64,000 nt of DNA, taken from CAIVVT01 sp963838205 (GTDB taxonomy: Bacteria; Acidobacteriota; Terriglobia; Bryobacterales; Bryobacteraceae). The position numbers and the translations under genes were made by a program. Under the pieces are notes generated by a model, which had not been told where the DNA came from, searched no databases, and worked only from the letters and a program-made list of their open reading frames with translations. Of this stretch, positions 35,935-44,258 are shown piece by piece; the stretch's first letter is position 1, and the number at the start of each line of letters is the position of its first letter. Where the stretch lies: positions 1 to 64,000 of the forward strand of contig CAWIQF010000011.1 in NCBI GenBank assembly GCA_963838205.1, given 5' to 3'.

Positions 35935-36075
35935 CTACTTGCGCATGCCGCGGTTGGGGCTCTTCAACTGCTGCTGGCGCTTCTTGATCTTCTTGCGCTT
36001 GGGCTTGTGGATGATGAATGTGCCGGAGCCGATGTACTCGGCCTGGTAGAGATTGGCGTTGATCTTTTCGGCCAC
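35935..36075 (-). CDS. Small basic protein, 46 residues, unrecognised
   Basis: From GTG at 36075 the minus strand reads 46 codons to TAG at 35935: AEKINANLYQAEYIGSGTF, then IIHKPKRKKIKKRQQQLKSP, ending NRGMRK. Third codon positions are almost all G or C, as expected for a real gene here. GGAGG lies about 12 bases upstream, and a possible promoter (TTGCGC, 17 bases, TAGACT at 36125-36097) lies before that. The Lys/Arg-rich second half suggests RNA or ribosome binding, by analogy with small ribosomal proteins; this is inference. It is too short for routine gene calling. The 35558-35934 gap downstream holds nothing else I can support. Confidence 0.55.
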   Translation of the reverse strand: MAEKINANLYQAEYIGSGTFIIHKPKRKKIKKRQQQLKSPNRGMRK

Positions 36076-36206
36076 GGGGAAGAGGAACCTCCGACGAGTC
36101 TAGGTAAACAACCAGTTTAGCGCAAGCGGGGCGGGTGGCGCAGTTCTGTACTCTGAAGAGAGCGCGGCGCGATGCGGCGCACACCCGGCAGCGGGCGGAG
36201 AGAAGC

Positions 36207-37547
36207 GTGAAAAACCCAATGCGAAAACTTCTGGCCAGCCGCGTCAGCGCGCTGTGGCTTGTGGTTGCGATCGTGGCCGCGTGCGCCTGCGCCGCCGCAC
36301 CAACTTTGTCTGCGCAACCCACTGCCGCGCAAGCTGCGTCCGCCCCTGCCGCGTCACCAGTGTCCGCGCAACCCGCTGCCGCGCCTGCCGCGCAGGCCGT
36401 TCCCTCGGCCGAACAGGTGCGCAAGATCCTCACGCAAATCTCGGAGATCACCGGCATGGCGCTGAAGCGTCCGGTGCCGATCACGGTGATGAACAAAGAG
36501 GAGTGGGGGCGTTGGGTCAACGACCGTATGCGCGAGAGCGTGAAGCCCGAGGAGTTGCGGGTCGAAGAGACGGCCATGAAGATGTTCGGCTTCGTGCCGG
36601 CGGATTTCGACTTGCGCGCGGCGACGGTGGACCTGATGACGGAGCAAGCGGCGGCGGTCTACGATCACAAGGCCAAGCGCATGATCATCGTGCAGGGCGC
36701 GGCTCCGGACGAGATGCAGGAGGCCGTGCTGGTGCACGAGCTGTCGCATGCGCTGGCCGACCAGCATTTCGACATGCACCGTTTCCTGGACAAAGGGCCG
36801 CGTTCGGACGAGAGCGAAGCGGCGCGGCTGGCGGTGGTCGAAGGGCAGGCGATGTGGATCATGCTGGAGGCGATGCTGAACCGCAGCGGCCAGTCGCTCA
36901 AGACGAACTCGGCGGTGCTGGAACTGATGCTGCCGGCGATGCGCGACATGGCCGCGGCGCAATATCCGGTCTTCGGCAAATCGCCGCTGTACCTGAAGGA
37001 GAGCCTGCTGTTTCCCTATTCGGCGGGGCTGAAATTCCAGCAGGCGGTGGTGGAAAAGATGGACCGCGAAGCCTTCGCCGCGGTGTTGCGGGATCCGCCG
37101 CGCAACACGCACCAGATCATCCATCCGGAGCTATACCTGGCGCACGAGACGTCGGCCGTGGTCGAGCCGCCGGAGTACGAACAACGGGACAAAATGAAGA
37201 AACTGACCGATGGCGACATCGGCGAGATGGACGTCCACGTGTGGTTCGAGCAATACGGGTCGAAACAGGAAGCCGACAAGCTGGCGCCGGCGTGGCGCGC
37301 AGGCCGTTTCGAGTTGACGGAAAACCGGGCCACGAAAAAGCCGCTGCTGCGCTGGGCCATTCTGTGGGACTCGCCCGATTCGGCGCGCCAGGCGTTTGCG
37401 CTGTACCAGAAAGTCGTGGAGGGCAAGAGCCAGGGTCTGATCTGGAAACAGCGCACGGACGCGCTGGCCGAAGGCAGCAACCAATACGGCGGCTTGCGCA
37501 TCCGATGGGAAGGAGCGAGGACGGAGGGCCTGGAGGGTTTACCATAA
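36207..37547 (+). CDS. Secreted zinc metalloprotease-like protein (HExxH)
   Basis: A 446-residue protein with a signal peptide (LWLVVAIVAACACAAAP) and an Ala/Pro-rich segment to about residue 65. The gluzincin-type motif AVLVHELSHALADQHFDM near residue 180 gives HExxH; a downstream EAARLAVVEGQAMWIMLEAML may supply the third ligand (Glu). The C-terminal part has VHVWFEQYGSKQEADKLAPAW. Similar proteins without known substrate are frequent in Acidobacteriota. GTG at 36207 is chosen because GGAG lies 6 bases upstream; ATG at 36219 is the alternative. A hairpin directly after the stop probably ends the transcript. Confidence 0.82.
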   Translation: MKNPMRKLLASRVSALWLVVAIVAACACAAAPTLSAQPTAAQAASAPAASPVSAQPAAAPAAQAVPSAEQVRKILTQISEITGMALKRPVPITVMNKEEWGRWVNDRMRESVKPEELRVEETAMKMFGFVPADFDLRAATVDLMTEQAAAVYDHKAKRMIIVQGAAPDEMQEAVLVHELSHALADQHFDMHRFLDKGPRSDESEAARLAVVEGQAMWIMLEAMLNRSGQSLKTNSAVLELMLPAMRDMAAAQYPVFGKSPLYLKESLLFPYSAGLKFQQAVVEKMDREAFAAVLRDPPRNTHQIIHPELYLAHETSAVVEPPEYEQRDKMKKLTDGDIGEMDVHVWFEQYGSKQEADKLAPAWRAGRFELTENRATKKPLLRWAILWDSPDSARQAFALYQKVVEGKSQGLIWKQRTDALAEGSNQYGGLRIRWEGARTEGLEGLP

Positions 37548-37581
37548 ACGGCCGATCGCGTTACTCTGAGTAGAGCCGTTT
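37546..37581 (+). terminator. Hairpin after the metalloprotease gene
   Basis: aaacggc (37546-37552, overlapping the stop codon) pairs with gccgttt (37575-37581), and an inner tactctgagta palindrome sits in the loop. A short TTT follows. Likely terminator of moderate strength. Confidence 0.5.
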
Positions 37582-37613
37582 GCAGAACCGGTCCGTCAAT
37601 TCAAATTGAACCT

Positions 37614-38204
37614 ATGATCACCAGACGTCAATGGATGGGAGTGGCCCTCGGCGCGGCAGTCGCGGGTCTGGACCTGGAAGCCGCCGCGCCGGTGCCTCGC
37701 AAGGCGCCGGAACTGACCGTGATGCTGAACAGCAAGGAGCAACTCCTGCTCAGCAAGTACCGCGGCAAGCTGGTCGCGCTCGAGTTTTTACTCACGACCT
37801 GCCCGCATTGCCAGCGCTGTTCGGGCATCGTCGAGAAAATGTATAGGGAGTTCGGGCCGCAGGGATTCCAGCCCATCGGTGCGGCGATCAACGACAACGC
37901 CCAGGCGCTGGTGCCCGAATTCATCATCAAACTCGGCCTGACCTACCCGGTCGGCGTCACGCCGCGCGAGATGGCCTACGATTTTCTGGGCTACGATCCC
38001 AACGCCCCCGGCGCGGGCCCGCTGCTTATGCCGCAACTCGTCTTCATCGACCGCAAGGGGATTGTCCGCGCCCAGTACCCGGGCGACGACAACTTCTTCA
38101 AGGAAGCCGAAGAAACGAACATGCGCAATCAGATCGAGGCGCTGCTCAAGGACAGCGGTACGACGAAAACCTCTTCCTCGAAGAAGTCCGCGGCACAGAA
38201 GTAG
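37614..38204 (+). CDS. TlpA-like thioredoxin-fold protein, exported
   Basis: A 196-residue protein with an N-terminal TRRQWMGVALGAAVAGL Tat-like signal. The thioredoxin fold starts near residue 35; the redox site is LLTTCPHCQRCSG near residue 62, a CPHC motif with a third Cys three residues on. The cis-Pro region is LLMPQLVFIDRKGIVRAQY near 140, as in TlpA/ResA and AhpC-TSA-like proteins. The tail is Lys/Ser-rich. It probably reduces or isomerises disulfides in the periplasm. It converges on hemCD, so no operon partner is seen. Confidence 0.85.
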   Translation: MITRRQWMGVALGAAVAGLDLEAAAPVPRKAPELTVMLNSKEQLLLSKYRGKLVALEFLLTTCPHCQRCSGIVEKMYREFGPQGFQPIGAAINDNAQALVPEFIIKLGLTYPVGVTPREMAYDFLGYDPNAPGAGPLLMPQLVFIDRKGIVRAQYPGDDNFFKEAEETNMRNQIEALLKDSGTTKTSSSKKSAAQK

Positions 38205-38284
38205 CCCCGGCCGCCAGCGGGGTACTCACAACCCCGGCCTGGATGGCCCTGCCAAAACCCGGTTCCCGGGCATCCCAGACGTGT

Positions 38285-39952
38285 TCAGCGCTGCTCCGCG
38301 CGCGCGATGGCATCGGCCAGTCCGTCGGCGGTCGACGGCTCTGCTTCGGCATCCATCCGCAGACCGCATTCGAGCGCCACGGCCGTAGTCGCCGGTCCAA
38401 TCGACGCGCACCGCACCCGGGCGAGCGCCTCGGCGCCGGCCGCCGCCAGCAGGTTGCGCACGGTCGAGCCGCTGGTAAAGGTGACCCAGTCCGGCGAGCC
38501 CTCGGCGAAAAGCGCGCGCGCCTGAGCGGCGAGCGCGTCGGGGACGACCGTGCGGTAAACCGAGATGGCGTTGACGCTGGCGCCGGCCTGGCGCAGCGCG
38601 TCGCGGACTGTATCGCGTGCAGCGGCGGCCTGGGGCAACAAAACACGTTTGCCTGCCAGGTCGTGTTTGGACAAGGCGTCGGCCAGCGCTTCGGCGTTGA
38701 AATCCGGCGGCAGAAGGTCCACTTTCAGGCCGCGCCGGGCGGCCTCGTCGGCGGTTGCCGGCCCGACGGCGCATATTTTGGCACGCAGTTTAGAGATACA
38801 AACTCCTGTGTTATCAACACGTTGAAAGAAAAACTTCACGCCATTTCGAGACGTGAACACCAGCCAGTCGTAATGCTCTAGCCCGGCCAGGGCGGCGTCC
38901 AGGGCGTTCCAGTTTTCGGGCGGAACGAAGGCAATTGTAGGCAGGTCAATCACCTCTGCACCCATGCGGCGCAACCGTTCGGCGAGGCCGGCGGATTGCT
39001 CCGCGGCTCGCGTGACTACCACGCGCCGCCCGGCGAGCGGCAGCGTGGCGCCGTAGACCGCGCGGAGAATCGCGCGGCCCCCGTGTTCCAACAGGGTCTT
39101 CGCGGTGTTTTTTCCGCAAAGCGCCGCGTTCTCCACGCTGTCTTCCGCGGTTTCCAACGTGGCTGCGCTGCCGTCGGGATGGACCACGACGGCCCGCAAA
39201 CGGACGCGTCCGCCAGTGACCTCGGCATAGGCGCCGATGGGCACCTGGCAGCCGCCGCCGAGGGCCTCGAGCAGCGCGCGCTCGGCCGTCACGGCGATTC
39301 GCGTGGCTTCATGATTTAGTTGCAGGCAGATGGTGTAAGCATCTGAATCAGAACGGGTTTCAATCGCCAACGCGCCTTGCCCGACGGCCGGACAAACCTG
39401 CTCCGGCGTGAGCAATTCCGCAATCCGGTGGGCCCAGCCCAGCCGCCGCAAGCCGGCCGCGGCCAGAACGATGGCGTCATAGAGACCCTCATCGAGCTTG
39501 CGCAGCCGCGTGTCCAAATTCCCTCGAATGTTCTCGATCACGAGATCCGGCCGCAGCCGCCGCAACTGCGCGGCGCGGCGCAGAGAGCTGGTGCCGACGC
39601 GCGCGCCGGGTTTGAGATCGGCCAATTTGCACCCCACCAGGGCGTCGAAGGCCAACTCTCGCTCGGGGATCGCCGCCACGGCCAGGCCCGCGGGCAGGAG
39701 CGTGGGCAGGTCCTTCAGGCTGTGCACCGCCAGGTCGATGCGCCGATCCAACAGCGCCTCTTCGATCTCCTTCGTGAAGAGGCCTTTGGCGCCCACCTGG
39801 GCGAGCGGCACGTCAGTGATCTTGTCGCCCGTGGTGCGGATGATTTCGAGGCGCGTCTGGAGGCCGAGAGCGTGCAGGCGGCCGGCGATGTGGCGCGCCT
39901 GCCAGAGCGCCAACTGCGAGCCGCGGGAACCGATGATCAGGGTCGTGGACAT
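38285..39952 (-). CDS. hemCD: Fused porphobilinogen deaminase / uroporphyrinogen-III synthase
   Basis: One 555-residue polypeptide carries two successive haem-pathway enzymes. Residues 1-307 are HemC: IGSRGSQLALWQA at the start, VHSLKDLPTLLPAGL near 77, GTSSLRRAAQLRRLRPDL near 120, IRGNLDTRLRKLDEG near 145, and the dipyrromethane-carrying Cys in LEALGGGCQVPIGAYAE near 238. Residues 308-555 are HemD: RRVVVTRAAEQSAGLAERL, DWLVFTSRNGVKFFF, AVGPATADEAARRGL, DWVTFTSGSTVRNLL and ASIGPATTAVALECG. Fusion would pass hydroxymethylbilane, which cyclises spontaneously, directly to the second site. It is transcribed alone; the 39953-40104 gap holds nothing clear. Confidence 0.95.
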   Translation of the reverse strand: MSTTLIIGSRGSQLALWQARHIAGRLHALGLQTRLEIIRTTGDKITDVPLAQVGAKGLFTKEIEEALLDRRIDLAVHSLKDLPTLLPAGLAVAAIPERELAFDALVGCKLADLKPGARVGTSSLRRAAQLRRLRPDLVIENIRGNLDTRLRKLDEGLYDAIVLAAAGLRRLGWAHRIAELLTPEQVCPAVGQGALAIETRSDSDAYTICLQLNHEATRIAVTAERALLEALGGGCQVPIGAYAEVTGGRVRLRAVVVHPDGSAATLETAEDSVENAALCGKNTAKTLLEHGGRAILRAVYGATLPLAGRRVVVTRAAEQSAGLAERLRRMGAEVIDLPTIAFVPPENWNALDAALAGLEHYDWLVFTSRNGVKFFFQRVDNTGVCISKLRAKICAVGPATADEAARRGLKVDLLPPDFNAEALADALSKHDLAGKRVLLPQAAAARDTVRDALRQAGASVNAISVYRTVVPDALAAQARALFAEGSPDWVTFTSGSTVRNLLAAAGAEALARVRCASIGPATTAVALECGLRMDAEAEPSTADGLADAIARAEQR

Positions 39953-40104
39953 GCGGTGTGGTCTGGTCTATTCAGTATCGCCTGAGCCGGGCGCGACGGT
40001 CGTGGTTAACGTCAGCATTCCAGGCTCATTTGAGCTACGCCGCGGAGAGCGCCGGTTGCGGAATGGCGGCGCGAGCGGCCGTGCGGCGTGTTCAGAGGGA
40101 TGTT

Positions 40105-40428
40105 CTAGTCGATATGGAAGACCTCTTCCATATCGGCCCACCATTCGCCGGGCTGGCGCGTGGGCAGGGGGTCCTGCATGGGCTTCATGACGGCCCACCA
40201 CTCCTGGGTCGTCTTGTCGGCGGCCATGCGGTCCATGTCGGCCTGGAAATCGCTGCCGTGGTACTCGAAATAACTGAACAGATAGCCGTCCTTGAAGTAG
40301 ATGGAGTAGTTGCGAATGTTGGACGCGGCAATCGTGGCCAGCACCTGCGGCCAGACCGCGGTGTGATAGCGCTTGTACTCTTCAGTGGCTTCCGGCCGCA
40401 GGCGCAACACCATTCCATATCGCTGCAT
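40105..40428 (-). CDS. rhaM: L-rhamnose mutarotase
   Basis: Interconverts alpha and beta anomers of L-rhamnose. The 107-residue product opens MQRYGMVLRLRPEATEEY, with YHTAVWPQVL (active-site His) near residue 22, NYSIYFKDGYLFSYFEY near 40 and an end region KTTQEWWAVMKPMQDPL and WWADMEEVFHID, all as in RhaM. The ATG at 40428 has GGAGG 7 bases upstream. No rhamnose isomerase, kinase or aldolase lies nearby, so it is an orphan here. Confidence 0.92.
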   Translation of the reverse strand: MQRYGMVLRLRPEATEEYKRYHTAVWPQVLATIAASNIRNYSIYFKDGYLFSYFEYHGSDFQADMDRMAADKTTQEWWAVMKPMQDPLPTRQPGEWWADMEEVFHID

Positions 40429-40808
40429 TTTGTTCCTCCCGAGCGGGCCGGCGCATCGAGCCCAACGCGAGCGTGCAAGCGCGCTCAAGATGGGGCCGCG
40501 GCCCGCCTATGAACGAGACTGGACCATCGTATAGCCGACGGAGCCGCAAGGCAATCGGGGCGGGGCAGTGGGAGTGCGGAGTTGCATTGGGCGGGCAGTT
40601 CAAAGAGCGGCGGCGAAGGGGCGCGCCGGGATGGCGAGAGTCGCGATAGTGTGGAGAGCGAAGCATTTCAAGAGAGCAGGAAGGCGGAGCAATGGCGGTT
40701 CAAGGCCCCAAGCGCGCGGGCGGGACGTGCGATGAAGCGTGATGTTAGAATCCTTTTTCCAGCAGTCCCGACCCGCCGGCGAGGTTGGGGGAGGAGCAAG
40801 CGCCGATC
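40429..40808. other. Divergent gap between rhaM and the glycosyltransferase trio
   Basis: About 380 bases that should contain promoters for both directions. Purine-rich on the plus strand; no convincing gene, hairpin or promoter pair was identified. Confidence 0.4.
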
Positions 40809-42500
40809 ATGGACACAGTGAGTCACGCGTCGGGAGGGCCGGACGGCAGTGCTCGGAATCTTCCGCGGGAGAGGGGGTGGGGTGTCCTTTCTCAGCTATG
40901 GAGGAAGCGCGGGCATGGGGCTGCGCGAGGGCCCCTGCTGTTTATTGTCTGCTTGCTGTTGATTTGCGGCACGACTGCGTTCATCGGGATCGTTCCGACG
41001 CGGCTTTTCGGCCACGACGACTTCTTCCTTTTGGACAACGGTTGGCGCGTCTTGTGCGGCCAACGGCCGCATCTGGATTTCTATAGTCCCTGGGGGCCGT
41101 TGACATTCCTGATCGTTGCTTTGGGGCTGTTGATCTCGAACGCATCGCCGAACGCGCTGGGCTATGGAAGCGCGATCGTTGGATTGCTGATCGGGCTGTG
41201 GGCGTATAGGTTGGGACGGAACCGGCTGGAGGCCGTTCCGCGCATGCTGCTGGGGCTTTATCTGGCGCTGCTGGTGACGGCGCCGTACGCACTCGGTACG
41301 TGGCCTACCTGGTCGACGCACGCGATGGTTTACAACCGCTACGGCTTCGCGCTGGTGGGGTTGGTTCTGGTGGAATGCCTGCAACGGCTCAAGGGTGCGG
41401 AGGATAACAATGGCGAGTATTGGAGCGGGATTTCGACTGGCGTGGCCATGGCTCTGGCGCTGTTCTTGAAGGCCAGCTATTTCTCGGTTTGCGTACCGAT
41501 CGTAGTAGCCTCGCTTGTATTCCGAGGACTGAACAGAAGACGCCTGGGCGGACTGGCAGCCGCCTTCGGCGTTGTAGCGCTGATGCTGCTGGCTTACTTG
41601 CGGTTCGACGTGCTCAAAATTGGGCAGGATCTGTGGATGGCCGCCGGCGCACGATCCAAGAGTCTCGGTCTGTTGAAGCTGATCGTTGTTCTCACCTCGC
41701 AAGTGCCGTCCCTGGCGGGTGTGCTTGCGCTGGCGTTATACGGAACCGAGGCGAAGAAGCAGGCGGGGCGCTGGATGGAGGAGCAACAACTGCTTTTGTG
41801 GGGGCTGCTCGTCTTCATAGCGGACGCGGCATTGGTGTACAGCAACATGCAAGTGCGCGGAATGCCGCTTCTGGGCGTGTTCGGGATCGTGGCCGCCAGT
41901 TGGATGATCGTTGAACGACGACGCGCGGGCTCCATGGATTCCAGGTCAGGGAAGCAGCGGTACATATTCGTGTTGCTATTATGCGGCTTCCTAAGTTTGC
42001 CGCAGTTGTGTTCGGATGTAGTGGGTCTGGCGTACGGAGCCATACAGAAGGCTCAGCCGTCGGCGGCAATGAGCCGGGTGCGATTCAGCGTCCCGCGTCT
42101 TGCACCGATGATCTTATACGATGGGCCGTTCGACGAGCGCTCCAACGGAGGAGTTTACACGGCCCGGATCAATGAAGGGATCGCGCTCCTGAAGCAATAC
42201 TGTGGGCCGGGCGACCGCGTGCTCAATATGGACATGGTCAATCCATTCCCCTACGCTCTGGGATGGCGGCCGGCGCGCGGGGGCATGGCCGCCGTAGCCT
42301 ATAACTACCTTTTCACCGATGAACTGCGGCCTTCGGACGATGCGTACTTCGGGGATGCGAGTGTGGTGATGGTGCCGAAGCAGCCGGCGCTGGAGCCGCG
42401 CTACTACGATGGCTATTACCGGATCTATCATCCGGCTCTGCTGAGACGATACCGGCTGGCGGCCCAATCGGAATCCTGGCGGCTGTACAAACTGAAATGA
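40809..42500 (+). CDS. Polytopic GT-C-like membrane protein
   Basis: A 563-residue inner-membrane protein with about ten membrane segments. The first periplasmic loop has GHDDFFLLDNGWRVLCGQRP and DFYSPWGPLTFL, resembling the acidic loop of GT-C glycosyltransferases (PMT/ArnT type), which use polyprenyl-phosphate sugars. The last 100 residues are periplasmic. ATG 40809 is chosen, with GGAGGAG about 12 bases upstream; TTG at 40785 is possible. The stop overlaps the start of the GT2 gene as ATGA, so the proteins are coupled. A role in building or transferring a surface glycan is inferred. Confidence 0.75.
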   Translation: MDTVSHASGGPDGSARNLPRERGWGVLSQLWRKRGHGAARGPLLFIVCLLLICGTTAFIGIVPTRLFGHDDFFLLDNGWRVLCGQRPHLDFYSPWGPLTFLIVALGLLISNASPNALGYGSAIVGLLIGLWAYRLGRNRLEAVPRMLLGLYLALLVTAPYALGTWPTWSTHAMVYNRYGFALVGLVLVECLQRLKGAEDNNGEYWSGISTGVAMALALFLKASYFSVCVPIVVASLVFRGLNRRRLGGLAAAFGVVALMLLAYLRFDVLKIGQDLWMAAGARSKSLGLLKLIVVLTSQVPSLAGVLALALYGTEAKKQAGRWMEEQQLLLWGLLVFIADAALVYSNMQVRGMPLLGVFGIVAASWMIVERRRAGSMDSRSGKQRYIFVLLLCGFLSLPQLCSDVVGLAYGAIQKAQPSAAMSRVRFSVPRLAPMILYDGPFDERSNGGVYTARINEGIALLKQYCGPGDRVLNMDMVNPFPYALGWRPARGGMAAVAYNYLFTDELRPSDDAYFGDASVVMVPKQPALEPRYYDGYYRIYHPALLRRYRLAAQSESWRLYKLK

Positions 42501-43513
42501 GCGCACACGTCGTTCCCGTTCCGACCGATCGCCGAAAGCGCAGAGCGTTTCCGGCCCTGATGTACGGCCTGCTGCTGGCCGGGTTGGGCTTCACCATCTA
42601 CTTTTTGGGCGTCATGGGTCGGGTCGTCGGGCTGGTTGTGGATCCACGCGGGCAATTACTCGGCGTGATCCGGGAGACGATCTGGTGCAGCGGGATGCCT
42701 GTGGTAGCCGGGCTGATACTGATCCTGTTCGATCTCTTTATATTGCTACCCAGGAAGCGAAGCCGCGTGGACGTGGTGTGGGATCCGCCGGCAACCCTGG
42801 ACTTGACGGTGGTCCTGACGGCCTACAACGACGAGCTGAGCATTCGACCGGCGGTGGAAGATTTCCTGCAGCATCCGAAAGTGAAGCGTGTGATCGTGGT
42901 GGATAACAACAGCAAAGACGGCACGGTCGAGGTGGCGCGCGAAGCGGGAGCCGTTGTCGTCGTAGAGCCGCAAGCAGGCTACGGCCATTGCGTTTTTCGG
43001 GCGCTGAGCGAAGGCGCGAGCTGCCATGACACGGAGTTAACGCTGCTGTGCGAAGGCGATATGACATTCCGGGCCTATGACATCGACAAGTTCCTGGCCT
43101 ACGTGCCGCACGCGGACATAGTGAATGGAACGCGGATCGTCGAGCAACTGCGGGCTCGGCGAACGCAGTTGACGACCTTCATGTACTACGGGAATTTCTT
43201 CGCCGGGAAGCTGCTGGAGGCCAAGCATGTCGGCCAAGGTACGCTGACCGATGTCGGCACGACCTATAAGCTCTGCCGGAACAGCGCTCTGACACGCCTG
43301 TTGCCGCTGCTCAATCCCGATATCAACCTGGAATTCAATGCCTATTTCCTGGATACGGCCCTGGAGAACGGCTTCGCCATTGTGGAGTGTCCGGTTACTT
43401 TCCACGACCGTGTTGGCGTCAGCAAAGGTGGGAACGTGAGCAATCTGCGCGCATTGAAGGTTGGCACGCGCATGATATTGGCTATCATCTTCGGATGGCG
43501 GAGGCGTCGATGA
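42497..43513 (+). CDS. Membrane-anchored GT2 glycosyltransferase
   Basis: A 338-residue protein. Two N-terminal membrane segments (LMYGLLLAGLGFTIYFLGVM near residue 22, and VVAGLILILFDLFILLP near 68) precede a cytoplasmic GT-A domain: LTVVLTAYNDELSIRPAVEDF near 103, VIVVDNNSKDGTVEVAREAG near 130, AGYGHCVFRALSEGA, and LTLLCEGDMTFRAYDI in which EGDM replaces the usual DxD. It resembles dolichol/polyprenyl-phosphate sugar transferases such as DpmA-like enzymes. Such enzymes supply the lipid-linked sugar that GT-C proteins consume, which fits the preceding gene. Start and stop both overlap neighbours as ATGA. Confidence 0.87.
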   Translation: MSAHVVPVPTDRRKRRAFPALMYGLLLAGLGFTIYFLGVMGRVVGLVVDPRGQLLGVIRETIWCSGMPVVAGLILILFDLFILLPRKRSRVDVVWDPPATLDLTVVLTAYNDELSIRPAVEDFLQHPKVKRVIVVDNNSKDGTVEVAREAGAVVVVEPQAGYGHCVFRALSEGASCHDTELTLLCEGDMTFRAYDIDKFLAYVPHADIVNGTRIVEQLRARRTQLTTFMYYGNFFAGKLLEAKHVGQGTLTDVGTTYKLCRNSALTRLLPLLNPDINLEFNAYFLDTALENGFAIVECPVTFHDRVGVSKGGNVSNLRALKVGTRMILAIIFGWRRRR

Positions 43514-44151
43514 AAGACACGCCAGGCTACCACGAGACGCGTTTGAGTTTCGATGCGCGCCGCGAGGTATTGTGGGAGACGCTGTGCGAGGCCTTTTTCC
43601 AGCACCTGGTTCCACCTGTGGCGTGCGTGCTGGAGCTAGGGGCCGGCTACGGCCATTTCATAAACCACATCCGCTGCCAGAGCCGGATCGCCGTCGACAA
43701 ATGGCCGGGCTTTGCGCGCTACGTGAACTCGGACGTCATAGCGCACGTCGGCGAAGTAACCGATCTGAGCTTCATTGCCGACAGCTCGGTGGATTTCGCT
43801 TTTGCAAGCAACCTGGTCGAGCACCTGACACCGGGTGAGTTTGCGATGGTCCTCGAACAGTTGCAGAAGAAGCTAAAGCCGGGCGGGACGCTCAACCTGC
43901 TCCAACCGAACTATAGATTCGCTTACAGGGAATACTTCGACGATTACACACACGTCGCGGTTTACTCGGACCGGAGTCTGGTGGATTACCTGGAATCGCA
44001 CGGGTTGCGCGTGATCGATTGCCGGCCGCGCTTCCTGCCGTTGACAGTGAAGTCCAGGCTGCCAGTGTGGCCATTCCTGATTCGTCTCTACCTGCGGCTG
44101 CCTTACAAGCCGATGGCGAAGCAGATGCTGGTTCGCGCGGTTTTCGAATGA
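43510..44151 (+). CDS. SAM-dependent methyltransferase
   Basis: A 213-residue class I methyltransferase. Motif I is CVLELGAGYGHFINHI near residue 41, an acidic residue after IAVDKW ends strand 2, and SSVDFAFASNLVEHLTPGEF and KKLKPGGTLNLLQPNYRF are the later motifs. ATG 43510 is chosen: GGAGG ends 6 bases upstream and it overlaps the GT2 stop as ATGA; an in-frame ATG at 43495 is less good. As third gene of a coupled set it may methylate the glycan or its carrier lipid. Confidence 0.87.
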   Translation: MKDTPGYHETRLSFDARREVLWETLCEAFFQHLVPPVACVLELGAGYGHFINHIRCQSRIAVDKWPGFARYVNSDVIAHVGEVTDLSFIADSSVDFAFASNLVEHLTPGEFAMVLEQLQKKLKPGGTLNLLQPNYRFAYREYFDDYTHVAVYSDRSLVDYLESHGLRVIDCRPRFLPLTVKSRLPVWPFLIRLYLRLPYKPMAKQMLVRAVFE

Positions 44152-44258
44152 GGAGAACCGCAGACGACTCTTCCATTGTGAAAACGACAGCATGTCATAA
44201 GCGGCGTGCGTGAGCCACTGGACGGCTGCGCCAACGCTCGCGCGGAGAGGCCGTACGC

